Below, piece after piece: positions 35,641 to 46,028 of a DNA stretch of 64,000 nt. The stretch lies in contig CM043697.1 of the NCBI GenBank assembly GCA_023935145.1, forward strand, positions 54,290,001-54,354,000, written 5' to 3'. The DNA is from Bretschneidera sinensis. Taxonomy: Eukaryota; Streptophyta; Magnoliopsida; Brassicales; Akaniaceae. The translations under genes and the position numbers were made by a program. Position 1 is the first letter of the stretch, and every line of letters begins with the position of its first letter. The notes under the pieces are model-generated. The model did not search any database and had not been told where the DNA came from. It saw only the letters and a program-made list of their open reading frames with translations.

Positions 35641-35951
35641 GGAATAGTCTAAACTGAAAAATAACTCAAAGAAGAAGCCGTGCAAGGACGAAAAATGGGA
35701 GAACCCCTCAGATGTCCGACAGTTGCACGCAAATCAACTCCCATAGGCCCAACATCCTAATGAATATTCGAGACCGAGACTTTGTTCACTGGCCCTTAAA
35801 ACAAATGAACACCAACAAAAATAAAGACAAATCCAGATGGTGCTTGTTCCACATATGCCATAACACATGAGACCAAGGAATACAAAGCCCTCAAAAACCA
35901 GATAGAATACCTTATCTGTTGAGGATGCCTAAAGGAATACGCCTAGGCCTC

Positions 35952-36352
35952 TGTCATATAGTTACACATGGCAAAGGGTAAAACGATAATCTCACACAAA
36001 AGCCCTAATTCTACTAAGACTCTTTAGCCTATGAACACTTCAACCTATGGGAACACTAATTCTACTATGACACTCAACATTAATCACTTTCCTAAATTGG
36101 ACTCCGCTCCAATACTTTATATAAAGGGAGCTCTCATTATCATAGGTATACACACAATTCTCACAATTCAGAATCCTCTAGCCTTATTTTTCTATATACT
36201 CTCTAGTAGATCACTAACTTAAGCATCAGAGAGTCCCTCCGGAGGCATAACCCCACCGGTCATCTAGGACTCCTTAAGGTTTCTTCTATCTCTGTGTATG
36301 CAGGTACCCTATCCCGTCCGTTCGTTCATCTGATAGATTTTCGACATCAACA
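35952..36352 (+). repeat. 3' LTR of the gag-only element
   Basis: 401 bp, 86 shorter than the 5' LTR. Most of the gap is explained by fewer 35-bp units. It ends GACATCAACA. Confidence 0.88.
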
Positions 36353-37380
36353 ATTGATTAGTTGATAGATAATTTATTATTGAAATGCAAACGTATAAAT
36401 TATATTAAAATAATAGTATAAGAATTGTGACCGTGTTGCATTCGAAATTATCGATTTAAATTTAAGGGCGTGACATGACTACTCTGCTCTAATTAGTCTC
36501 AACCATATTCCTCATCCCATCTAAAAAACAACTTGGAATCAGGACATATCTTCAACTATTTGTTACATTCAGCTTGTATCTGTGCAACCTACAATAACAC
36601 CCATAAGATAATGTTACTATGCCTTGATGGGGACCATTAATTTTTTTAGATTTTTTCTAAATCTCTTTTAGTTGACATGATGGAAAGCTTGTTTGCACTG
36701 GTAGTTGACTAAAAATGATTTTGCAACACTGAAATTGTAGAGCACCAGTACGTCGTCAGAAGAGAAAAACAGCTTGGATTTGCAAAGTAGCAAAATCAAG
36801 GCCAAAATGCTAAGAATTTGACTGCAAATTAGGGATAGAAGCTAGATTTACCCAATCCTTTTTCTCCCATTTTGGTTTTTAGAGATTCTAGATGCTTGAA
36901 TGATTGCTACAAATCAAGGCCAAAAATGCTAAATTATTTAACTGATAGTGAGACTTTATAGTGTGTTGGCAGTGTATTCCAACGAAAATTTTCCCATTTT
37001 GCTTTTCTTTTAAATTCGTTCATGGGTTTAGTTTTAAAGATTAAGTTGGAGAGAAGGGTTGAATGTGGCAGGTGGATCAAGGGTATTTTAGGTAAGATGT
37101 GTTAATTCGCATGACGCTATATCACCCAAATGGAAGTTTTGTAACTTCCTCAACCTTGGCCATCTAGGATGAATTTGTAATGTCCAGCAAAAGGTTTGGA
37201 GGGGATGTTGGTTTGGAAAAACTTAGGATGTGGTTATAATTAGAGTCAAACCCAAGGGATGCAATTGCAATTTACCCAAGGATTTATCCGAAATAGTTAC
37301 CACTGTTACGAAAATTTGTGGGTCCCACTTCGCACATAATTCACCCAATTAAACCTTACGAGATCATCCCACTCCCACAC
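36353..37380. other. Intergenic DNA upstream of the BET1-like gene
   Basis: No gene or repeat recognised. Confidence 0.5.
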
Positions 37381-37389
37381 CTATATATA
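37381..37389 (+). promoter_or_regulatory. Likely TATA box of the BET1-like gene
   Basis: CTATATATA lies ahead of a pyrimidine-rich leader. The leader appears to contain its own intron (donor GTAACG at 37461, acceptor CAG ending 37666), which places transcription start near 37410-37430. Confidence 0.5.
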
Positions 37390-37732
37390 CATGTCCCAGT
37401 GATTTTCCCTTTCTCATTTGTCTACTACTTACAAAGGGAAATTCCAGCTTCCCTCCAAAGGTAACGTGTCTTTTCTCCATTTTTTTCTTTTGAATTTTAT
37501 TATACCCTTAATTGTTGTCAGATCGATTAATTTCTCACTCTCTACCATTTTATGAAATGATTTTTAACATTTTGAATCACTTGTGAATTTAGATCCATTT
37601 CTCTTCCTTGTTAGATCACTTATTACTGTGTATATCTTTCGCTATATTTGTTTAAACTGTCAACAGAATCTAAATTTATAGCACCGAAACGCTAAGATTA
37701 GTACTGCCAGAAGCAGACAAAATCTTTAAGCC

Positions 37733-40700
37733 ATGAATCCTAGAAGGTTAGTTCTATCAAAATCTTATTTTTTTTAATTAAATTTTCTGATTTCTTTTAT
37801 ATTGAGCTATTTGATTTGATCATTGTTTTTTTTTTTTTATAGAAGTGTTTCTATAACATAATTACGTGGTAAATGATTTAGTTGATTAGCTACCTACTTA
37901 GATCTGTGTGTGAATTACTGGTATTGGGGCTTAGAGTTCGTTTCTGGTAGAGTAATAACATGTTTGCAAATCAGATTTATTTCTAAGCAGTGATTTATCT
38001 TCTTTCATTTGCTATTATTGTTTTTAGTTAGTACTGTGAACTGGGCGAATGAGTGGCATTTGGTTTAGGCTCCTTGAAACACCGAAACACGAGATGAAAG
38101 AGATTTGGTTGGGTGTTCCGTGTAATGGCCGGTTTTATGCAACATTAATGGCAGTGCTCTCTGAAATGTACATCTCATTTGGCATTTTCTTAAACAATTT
38201 TTTTATAAATAAATTTTTTATTAAAAAACATCAAGAGTGTGCATCTCAAAGCCAAAGACTAATTATAATGAAGAAAATCCACAAAATCTATAAAGTCATC
38301 ATTATTTATAAAGAAATTCTCTCTAAACAAAAAATTGAGGGTATTGAATCACCTATCTCTAATAGATCCAGTAGGAATCTTGACTCCATCAAAAGCCCTC
38401 CTATTTCTTTCCCTCCACACAATCCAAAAAAATAGAGTGTGGAATCAATAAATAAGCCTTCTTAACCTCTTTGGGAGCATTCGAACCACTTCAAACCCAA
38501 ATTTCATTTTCACGGATCCCGCAATCACCCAAGAAATCCCCAAAATTGTATAAACCATCTTCCACAAACTTCTAGCAAATGAGCACTCCACCAAAAGACG
38601 AAAAAAGGGACTCGGCACGCTCTTTTACAAATATAGTACCTATTAACCATCACTTTTTCTCTCATTTGCAAATTATCAAGTGTAAGAATTTTCTCCCACG
38701 AAGCCTCCAATACCAAAAAAACCTAATTTTCTTGGGAGCACTTGAACATCAAATAGCTTTTCAGGGTAAATTGTGGTGACCATTTACATCATTTGCAGTG
38801 GCTCTATCAAAAAGAATCTTATAAAAGTCTTTAACCTTATAACCTTTTCCGGCAAGGCCTCCACCTTATCACATCCTCCATGCGCACCTCTATCCTAGAA
38901 TTCTATATGGTTTCTAGGAAACTTGCAACCTCCCCAGCTTCTCAATCATGAACATTACGGATAAAAGGCACAACCTAAGAGACCTCATTAGACAAGGAGT
39001 AATAGGACCTAATCCTTGTCTCATTATCTCTCGCAATATTAAAGATGGTTGGAAATCTATCCTTAAAAGGGGTATTCCCATATCAAATATCATACCAAAG
39101 CTGATTACTTTCTCCATTACCCACCGAGACTTCCACAAAAGGACGGAGGTCCTTCCACTCTTTCCGAATCCATCTCCACACTCCCACTCCATAGGCCCCT
39201 CGCGACTCTTTTGACATCTCATCATTATCCATCCCAAACTTGGCCTCCACCTCCACAAGTGATCTCTCTTAACTAAAAACTTCCAAAGCCATTTACGAAA
39301 AAGAGCCTTATTGAAAAAGGAGATAGATTTAATACCAAGTCCCCTCTTTCCAATGGTTGCTTAACTACACCCCATTTTACCAAATAATACTTAAAACTCC
39401 TCCCACATGTTACCCAAAAGAATTCTTTGAATACTCTCCAACTTATTAGCCATCGAATCAGGAATAGGAAAGAGAGACGTATAATAGATGGGAAGACTAG
39501 AAAGAGTGTTCTTGATAAGAGTAAGTCTACCCCCTTTTGAGAGGTAATGATTCTTCCACTCAGCTAACCGTTTCTCAAACTTTTCCATAATCGGGTTCGA
39601 AATACTTTTTCTTAAACATTTAAATTTCGTTTTAGTTCCTATGTGCTGAAAGATGTTGTGATTGATTGCTAGCATACATTGTCAGGACCATCCACATATA
39701 CAACTCATTTACTTGCATTTGGTGTGCTCAAATATGCTTTGATATAGTTAACTGTCAGCTGCATAACCACCAATGTTTTGAGTAGGAAAAAATAAGAAGA
39801 AAAATTCCATTTCCATACTCTACGTTGAACTCCTCATGACACTGTACTGTTTATCAAAGTGATGGTAAAGGAATAAGTCTTCTAATGGTCATAATGATGC
39901 TGATTCTTTAATCAAGTTCGGTTGAATGCTTTGTACATTGGTTAAGTCATTCCAGTAATAGTCATGATGAATTTGCATACTTTATTATAAATATGTATTT
40001 TTTATCTCTCCTTCTGCAGAATGCTATACTAGCATTCTCTTGCTGCAAGCCTTGAAGCAGAGGCCAACTGGTCACGCTTTATTTGAACCTTAAGTTCTAG
40101 TTTTTTGCTTGTCTGACTGAATGTTTTTATTATCAGTTTATCACATACCAATAAAACAAATGGATAATACCTAACATCACTTTTTTGGAACTGTTGTAAA
40201 GACGAGCCAATGGTTAATTCGTCCATTAGTTTTAGCTAGTAATTGGTATTTAAAGTCCTTGGATGTTCTTGTAGAATTTTGGGCCCCAAACTCTGTCTTT
40301 GAAGAGAACTTGCATCATGTTAGTAGAAAATAACTGTGGCAATTGGACTTTTGTGAAAATTTGACCAAGAGATCTTTAGTTACTTTCTTCTCTGTGGTGG
40401 ACTGGGGTACATCTGTTTTAAAATGGGTATTTTTGGATACTGACAATGCCATTCTAATCATTTGATTTTTTTTTTTCCAATGCTTTCAAAGAAGAAAGCA
40501 TTAGGGAAACCGTTTGTGCTTTTTGAAGCAAGGCATAAGCGACAAAGGTGTTGTGGTGCAAGCTTTTTGAGTTTCTATGATTTTTATACAAAAATAAGCA
40601 TTAACATATGAAGTTAAGTGAAAATCATTAGTTTTTCCTTCTATAATACTTAGAAAGTTAAAAAAGAAAGTTTGAAGCTAATTTGCACTAAACTAATTGG

Positions 40701-43700
40701 GATTTCCTACACTATTGTGCTGGATAAGGGTCCATTTGGTGGGGCTGGGGTCAGGCTATAGATTAACCCCATTGAGGGAAGGGCTGCAGCCCCTCCAACG
40801 GGTGTCTAATGAAGGGCACATGGTTTGTTGTCCTGCTTCCTAGACCCCTCTTGGTATTGGTTCTTCATTGGGTTGAGGCTCCTATGTTCACGCCCCGAAG
40901 GGTGTCACGTGGGTGCCCCTCCTACCCTTCCTTAATTACCAAAAAAGAAATAGGAAAATCAAATACTATATAATTAGGGATATGTAAAATTCTTAAAAAG
41001 GAGATTGACCTATTTATTTATTACTTTTAGCTGGTTTGTTATCTTTTGACAAGGTGTTTTGTTTAATGTTCTAGTGGGTCATGTTTTAGCCCTTAACTGA
41101 TAGTGTGGTCAATAACTGAATTAAACTACATAGTCTACATTTGTGTTAGATATGTTCTTATTTAAGAAAGTACAATGCCATCACGCTACACAAGTTACAA
41201 ACATTATGTAGCTCATGTATTTATCAAAACATCTTATGAAAATAAGTCTGAAAGTTGCAGAGACCAAAATGACCAATTGCACTGGATTAATTGAGGACCA
41301 CTAGGCCGGAAATGTAACATAACATAAAATTTTCTCCCATACCTCAACATGACATTTAAATTTATTGTATGTAGTGATTTCGTCTCATCTTACAGTGGAT
41401 CAGAAGCTTGAGACCCCTGTTTTTCATGTTTTCCAATACTTGCCTCCAAAACCCCTTTCAAAACATTGATTTTTTTCAGATGATAAATTTATGAGCTGCT
41501 CAGGGAAGATGAATTACTGTCCTTAAGAGAAAGCATATTACTGTTCTTACAGTTTTCGTTAATGAACCTTGTGCAACTCTGAAAGAGGCATATTCTTCAG
41601 CGGAAAGGTTGTCATTCTGTGAAACTGTTAATGAGATGATGACTTTTGGTAGCACATAGTGCTTCGTATATTCAGGTCCCATACCTGGTGGGGTTATGGG
41701 ACTGGAAAATTTCAGGGCCTTGATGAGTATAAGGTGTCTGAGAGCCTGAGACTCTATTTTATGTTTTGTTGATTGATTTATGGAGTGATTACGTTTGACC
41801 ATATGGCAAATGCATTCTCAAGTTTTAGTGAATGCTGGATTGTTGGTACAAATGTAAGCCAGGACAGGTTGTCATAGCAATATTTACGATGCTGGTAAAA
41901 ATGTTATGCTTGCGACCTTTCCCAGAGCTAGAAAAATGTTCGAGAGATATTGCATGAATTGTCAAATCCTTTATGACTCCGCCCTTAGTGTTGGAAAATT
42001 TATTTATATTACCCTTGACCAAATACAAATATATTTAACTTTTTTTTGCTAAGGCTTTTGTCCTATCTTCAGTGTTAAGCCTTTTGGCTTTGATTACAAC
42101 ACGCTTTTAATCCTCAAGTTCTCACTATCAAGTCACATCTACAAGCAACCCACCAGAAATCAATTTACTGATGTGCCGTTATAGGCCAACAGATAGGTCA
42201 TAATTACGGGTGTGTGCTGCAGTGCTTTCTTATTATAGTATTATTATAAACTTAGATCAAGCTCAGACAACCTTTTCATTAAGGGGAAAGTATCTTTTTT
42301 TTTTCCTTTTGGAAGAGCATGATGAGAAAATGTCTATTGGTTGATAACACTTAAACTTCACTTATCAAAAAGAGAAATAACTTTTAAACTTCAATTTCTT
42401 TTTAACGTAAATTGGATTGTGCCAGTACCAATAGATGTTGGTGAGGGTTCAGATTGCTGTTACTCATGCTCACATAATTTTCTGTAAGTCATTTTTCTGA
42501 GATCTAATTTGTCCATTTTAAGAAGGGTCTGCCATGCTTCTGATGCCCAAAAGTAGTCAAACTCTTTTCGATGATTAATCTCTCTATTAACGTATGTTAT
42601 CTTGACTTGGGTTTTTGATATCAACTTCCTATGTTAACCATTTACTCATCTTGGTTTACTTGTACTTCTAGTTCTTGTTGATCTACCCATATCTCATCTG
42701 ACTGAACTAGAATTATATACGGTATGTTATCTGGTCATTCAGGTCCTTTACTGAGATTTACCTTTTTGCAGGGACTTCCGTAACAATAGAGCTGCTCTTT
42801 TTGATGGCATTGAGGAGGGTGGCATCAGGGCTTCATCTTCTTACTCCTCTCATGAAATTGATGAGCATGATAATGATCAAGCGATGGAAGGACTACAAGA
42901 TAGAGTCATTCTGCTTAAGCGAGTAAGTCATTTTTTTGCTGTTAGTAGTTTCTGACTGGGCTATGTGCTTTTTTTTCATTTCTTTTCCGATTTAATGTTG
43001 AGGACATGGAGGCTGGAAAATAAATAAAATTTTAAAATCTTATTAGTATTGGGCTGGAAGGACTTTGATGTTATTCTAAATTCCTGTTGCTTTCCCCAGC
43101 CTTCTCAGCTAAGAACAAGAGAATGACTCTTGAAAGCATTTCTTTTAGAGAAGATGAAAAGTGTTATGCTTTCAAAAGTTCTATATGAGGCCGCTTCCAT
43201 CATCTATTTGATGAATTTAACATTGTTTTGACTCCAGGCTCCTCTTGATTTTTAAAGCTCTACCAATCCATGTAGTTAAAAGTTTGAGCCTGATTAGGGA
43301 GGGCATGTTATTTGACCTTTTAATATGCATCTAGCGCAATGAAAAGACAAAAAATAGGAAAAATGAATTACAAATTTCATTTATGCGTGTCATGCAATTT
43401 CTAGCTTTATATGCTTGAATATACCCAAAGCAAATTCTGATGCGTGTCACTTCAATAGCTGTCTGGTGATATACATGAGGAGGTGGAGGGCCATAACCGC
43501 ATGCTTGACCGAATGGTATGTGCGCTGCACTAGCACAACATTCTTCTTCTTTACTGCATATTTTTTTTCACTGCTGCTTTTGTTAATTATGGAGCATGGT
43601 TTCCATTTAGGGCAATGATATGGATTCATCAAGGGGAGTTCTGTCAGGAACTATGGACCGGTTTAAGATGGTACGCATACCAACTAATTTTCATCCTGTT

Positions 43701-43921
43701 TTCATGACAATTCTTTTGCAGCTTTTTCAATTCCCTCCTTTTCGGCATCTTCAATATCTCTCTCTCTTTCTCCCTCTGTTAAGTTTGATGTGTTTCATGA
43801 CTGTACTGATAAGTTTGATTTGCCTAATTAGGTATTCGAGACCAAATCAAGCAGGAGAATGTTTACACTTGTCACGTCATTTGTAGTCATTTTCTTAATC
43901 ATATACTACCTCACTCGTTAA
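37733..43921 (+). CDS. BET11: BET1-like Qc-SNARE protein, five coding exons
   Basis: A small membrane-anchored SNARE for vesicle fusion between ER and Golgi (family knowledge). Coding exons are 37733-37746, 42772-42922, 43459-43515, 43611-43670 and 43832-43921. All borders are GT/AG and in phase, giving 123 residues, the usual length. The N-terminus is MNPRRDFRNN, then LFDGIEEGGIRAS, a SNARE helix (GLQDRVILLKRLSGDIHEEV, HNRMLDRMGNDMDSSRG, LSGTMDRF) and a C-terminal membrane anchor (TLVTSFVVIFLIIYYLTR). Only 14 coding bases lie in the first coding exon; the next intron is 5025 bp and holds a reversed LINE fragment. No stop or frameshift is seen, so the gene looks functional. The exact paralogue (BET11 or BET12 type) is not certain. 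Confidence 0.93.
38190..39690 (-). pseudogene. 5'-truncated LINE reverse-transcriptase fragment in the BET1-like intron
   Basis: On the minus strand, 39391-39675 encodes the C-terminal part of a plant L1 RT (EKRLAEWKNHYLSKGGRLTL, IKNTLSSLPIYYTSLFPIP, KLESIQRILLG). Broken frames of the following zf-RVT-type region continue down to about 38370 (FFWIVWRERNRRAFDGV). A T-rich stretch at 38190-38220 could be the element's poly(A) tail on the other strand. It is antisense to the host gene, 5' truncated and non-functional. Confidence 0.85.
40728..40950 (+). other. GC-rich retroposon-like insert (SINE-like), tentative
   Basis: A sharp GC-rich island inside the AT-rich BET1-like intron (GGTGGGGCTGGGGTCAGG ... 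GGGTGCCCCTCCTACCCTTCC) closed by TTAATTACCAAAAAAGAAA. The A-rich tail suggests a short retroposon. No Pol III boxes were recognised. Confidence 0.3.
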
Positions 43922-44461
43922 TCAAAATCTATGATGTACCTGGCATTGCTTCCAGCTTTATGTTAAAACGGGAATACCCACTTTTACCTACTGTAAACAA
44001 TCTCACTTTTTGCATGTAAGATATTCTGGCATGTTTTTGTACAAAGATAATTCAATGTATCAAACAGTTGCTGAGTGAGTGGAATTGTAAGAGTTACCTT
44101 GTCCTCTACATCTTACAGAAATAACAATTGGAATAAGTTATCCCCGTCTAATTAAGGTTGCATTGCATGACTTTCATCGGCTAAAATCGTCTGATCTACC
44201 TCAGCCCTCGATCTGACTATTCAGGCATTTGAGTTATAGTCTAACTGACCCAATGTCCTGGGCTGTTTGAGCTTGGCCTGTTGAACTTGGCTTGAATTAG
44301 AGAGATTTTGGAGGTTGAATGGGTTGATCGAGTCACGAATATTGCATTATTTGTTCTTTAAGCCTAGTATAAACTGACGGTAATATGTATTGTACTATTG
44401 ATTCAAGGAGAAATTTTCAAAATCTGAAACAGGTGTTGTAATTTGAACTCTGTTATCCATG
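43922..44461. other. 3' flank of the BET1-like gene
   Basis: 3' UTR and short spacer before the TRIM-like element. Nothing else seen. Confidence 0.5.
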
Positions 44462-44865
44462 TGTCACGGACTGCCAGCTTAAGTCGCCAATCGTGCGGCC
44501 TTAGGCTCGGAAACACCTCCGTGGGAATGCCTAAGTCAGTCTTCCTATTTGCACAGAGTCATTTTATCAGCATGACACTCGGCCTGTGCGGCGTCCTGCC
44601 TCTACGAGGACAGCCTTCAATTTGTTTGGTACCTTATCTCGAGACCAACTGGTTTCGCCCCGCCTTAGGCTCATCAGGGAAGCGGCTACAGCTCCCGACC
44701 AGTTTGTGCAGGGTGGCCTAATCCCTCTCACTCTCTTGCGAGCTCCTACATTGCTACTCTCATTCGCAACACAACACCCTGCACCCATTGTGCCCTGGAA
44801 GCCGTTCCCTCCAGTCAATCCCGATTTTAGAGAGTGTCATATAGTCCCGATTTTAGGGTCGTGAC
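44462..44865 (-). repeat. 3' LTR of the TRIM-like element
   Basis: 404 bp with complete ends: on the plus strand it starts TGTCACGG and ends GGGTCGTGACA. Confidence 0.88.
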
Positions 44866-45130
44866 ATACTCCCCTGTTAAAAACCTTGCACACCCTCGTG
44901 CAAGCGTACCTTCGGCAACATCTCATACCAAGACCCACACATCCAACTCCTTACTCCCTGCTTGCTTGCTTTCGAAAAGTGCTTGGCGAGCGCGCGCATA
45001 CCCTGCCTGCTTAAGCTCCCACAAGTGCTCATCGAATGCACTCTTGCATGCCATGCCTGCTTGGGGACGGTCAAGTGCTTGGTGAATGCGGGTACGCAGT
45101 TGAAGATGCGAGACCTGCTATGATACCATT

Positions 45131-45530
45131 TGTCACGGGCTGCCAGCTTAAGTCTCCAACCGTGCGGCCTTAGGCTCGGAAACACCTCCGTGGGAATGCC
45201 TAAGTCAGCCTTCCTCTTTGCACAGGGTCATTTTATCAGCATGACACTCGGCCTATGCGGCGCCCCGCCTCTACGAGGACAGCCTTCAATCTGCCTGGTA
45301 CCTTATCTCGAGACCAACTGGTTTCGCCCTGCCTTAGGCTCATCAAGGAAGCGGCTCCAGCCCTCGACCAGTTTGTGCAGGGTGGCCTAATCCCTCTCGC
45401 ACTCTTGCGAGCTCCTGCATTGCTACTCTCCTTTGCAACACGACTCCCTGCACCTATTGTGCCCCGGAAGCCGTTCCCTCCAGTCAATCCCGATTTTATG
45501 GAGTATCACATAGTCCCGATTTTAGGGTCG
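45131..45530 (-). repeat. 5' LTR of the TRIM-like element, outer five bases missing
   Basis: Close copy of 44462-44865, but it stops at GGGTCG, without the final TGACA (plus strand), where it meets the gypsy LTR. Confidence 0.85.
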
Positions 45531-46000
45531 CGTAAGAACCGTGTGTTCGAGGGTTTCCTAGTGCCCCTTTGATTATAATGTACAACGTTATATTGCACAT
45601 GCACTACATGGTAGTACTGTACAGCATTCTAATGCACATGCATTACATAGTAGTACCTTGTACTATTGTACTACACTTGTAGTACACTTGTACTACCCTT
45701 AGAATTGCATAGGATCGTGACACATGACAAGATGATAGCCATGGATGTAAGGGAGCTCTCCCTATATAAGGGAGCTTCCCCCTCACTTGTAATTCACTAA
45801 TTCTTTCATTCAAGCAATAGCAAGCTCTCAAGCTTTGTCTCATATTCTCTCTCTAGTGTTGGCTATTTTCTTTGAGCGGGTCTAGCTTCGAGGGTGGTGC
45901 TCTTGAGTAGTCAAGAGGAAGGCTGACTTAGGCATTCCCACGGAAGTATTTCCGAGCCTAAGGCCGCACGGTTAGCAACTTAAGCTTGCAGCCCGTGACA
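45531..46000 (+). repeat. 5' LTR of the gypsy element (first 12 bases lost)
   Basis: Starts CGTAAGAACC and ends GCCCGTGACA. The U3 part is crowded with TAGTAC/GTACTA words (45610-45695). Confidence 0.92.
45763..45769 (+). promoter_or_regulatory. LTR TATA box
   Basis: TATATAA set between near-mirror blocks GGGAGCTCTCCC and GGGAGCTTCCC. The same arrangement occurs in the 3' LTR. Confidence 0.7.
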
Positions 46001-46002
46001 AG

Positions 46003-46015
46003 TGGTATCAGAGCC
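46003..46015 (+). other. Primer-binding site of the gypsy element
   Basis: TGGTATCAGAGCC, initiator tRNA-Met type, two bases after the LTR. Confidence 0.93.
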
Positions 46016-46028
46016 AAGGTTCAATGAG

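Larger units (their letters stand above)
33952..36352 (+). mobile_element. Non-autonomous gypsy-like LTR element carrying only gag
   Basis: Two LTRs starting TGTCA lie exactly 2000 bases apart (33952 and 35952), and the 1.5 kb between them holds only a gag fragment. After the 5' LTR comes TTGGTGTTGTCTGTGGG, like the primer-site block of many plant gypsy elements (tRNA not assigned). The gag reading runs almost straight into the 3' LTR with no protease or polymerase, so this is a deletion derivative. The flanks TACCA and ATTGA do not match, so no target duplication is visible. Confidence 0.8.
44462..45530 (-). mobile_element. TRIM-like miniature LTR retroelement
   Basis: Two LTRs of about 400 bp flank only 265 bp. 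On the minus strand the order is complete: 5' LTR (45131-45530), AA, primer site TGGTATCATAGC (45117-45128), a short non-coding middle, purine tract AACAGGGGAGTA (44866-44877), then 3' LTR (44462-44865) beginning TGTCACGACCC. The middle codes for nothing and holds about three diverged 50-bp repeats around AAGTGCTTGGYGAATGCG. The last 75-80 bp of its LTR match the end of the neighbouring gypsy LTR, so it probably used that family's proteins (inference). Confidence 0.85.

Noticed and set aside
44443..45572. Several open frames of 80-105 codons on both strands
   Set aside because: They lie inside the TRIM LTRs and repeat in both copies; not genes.
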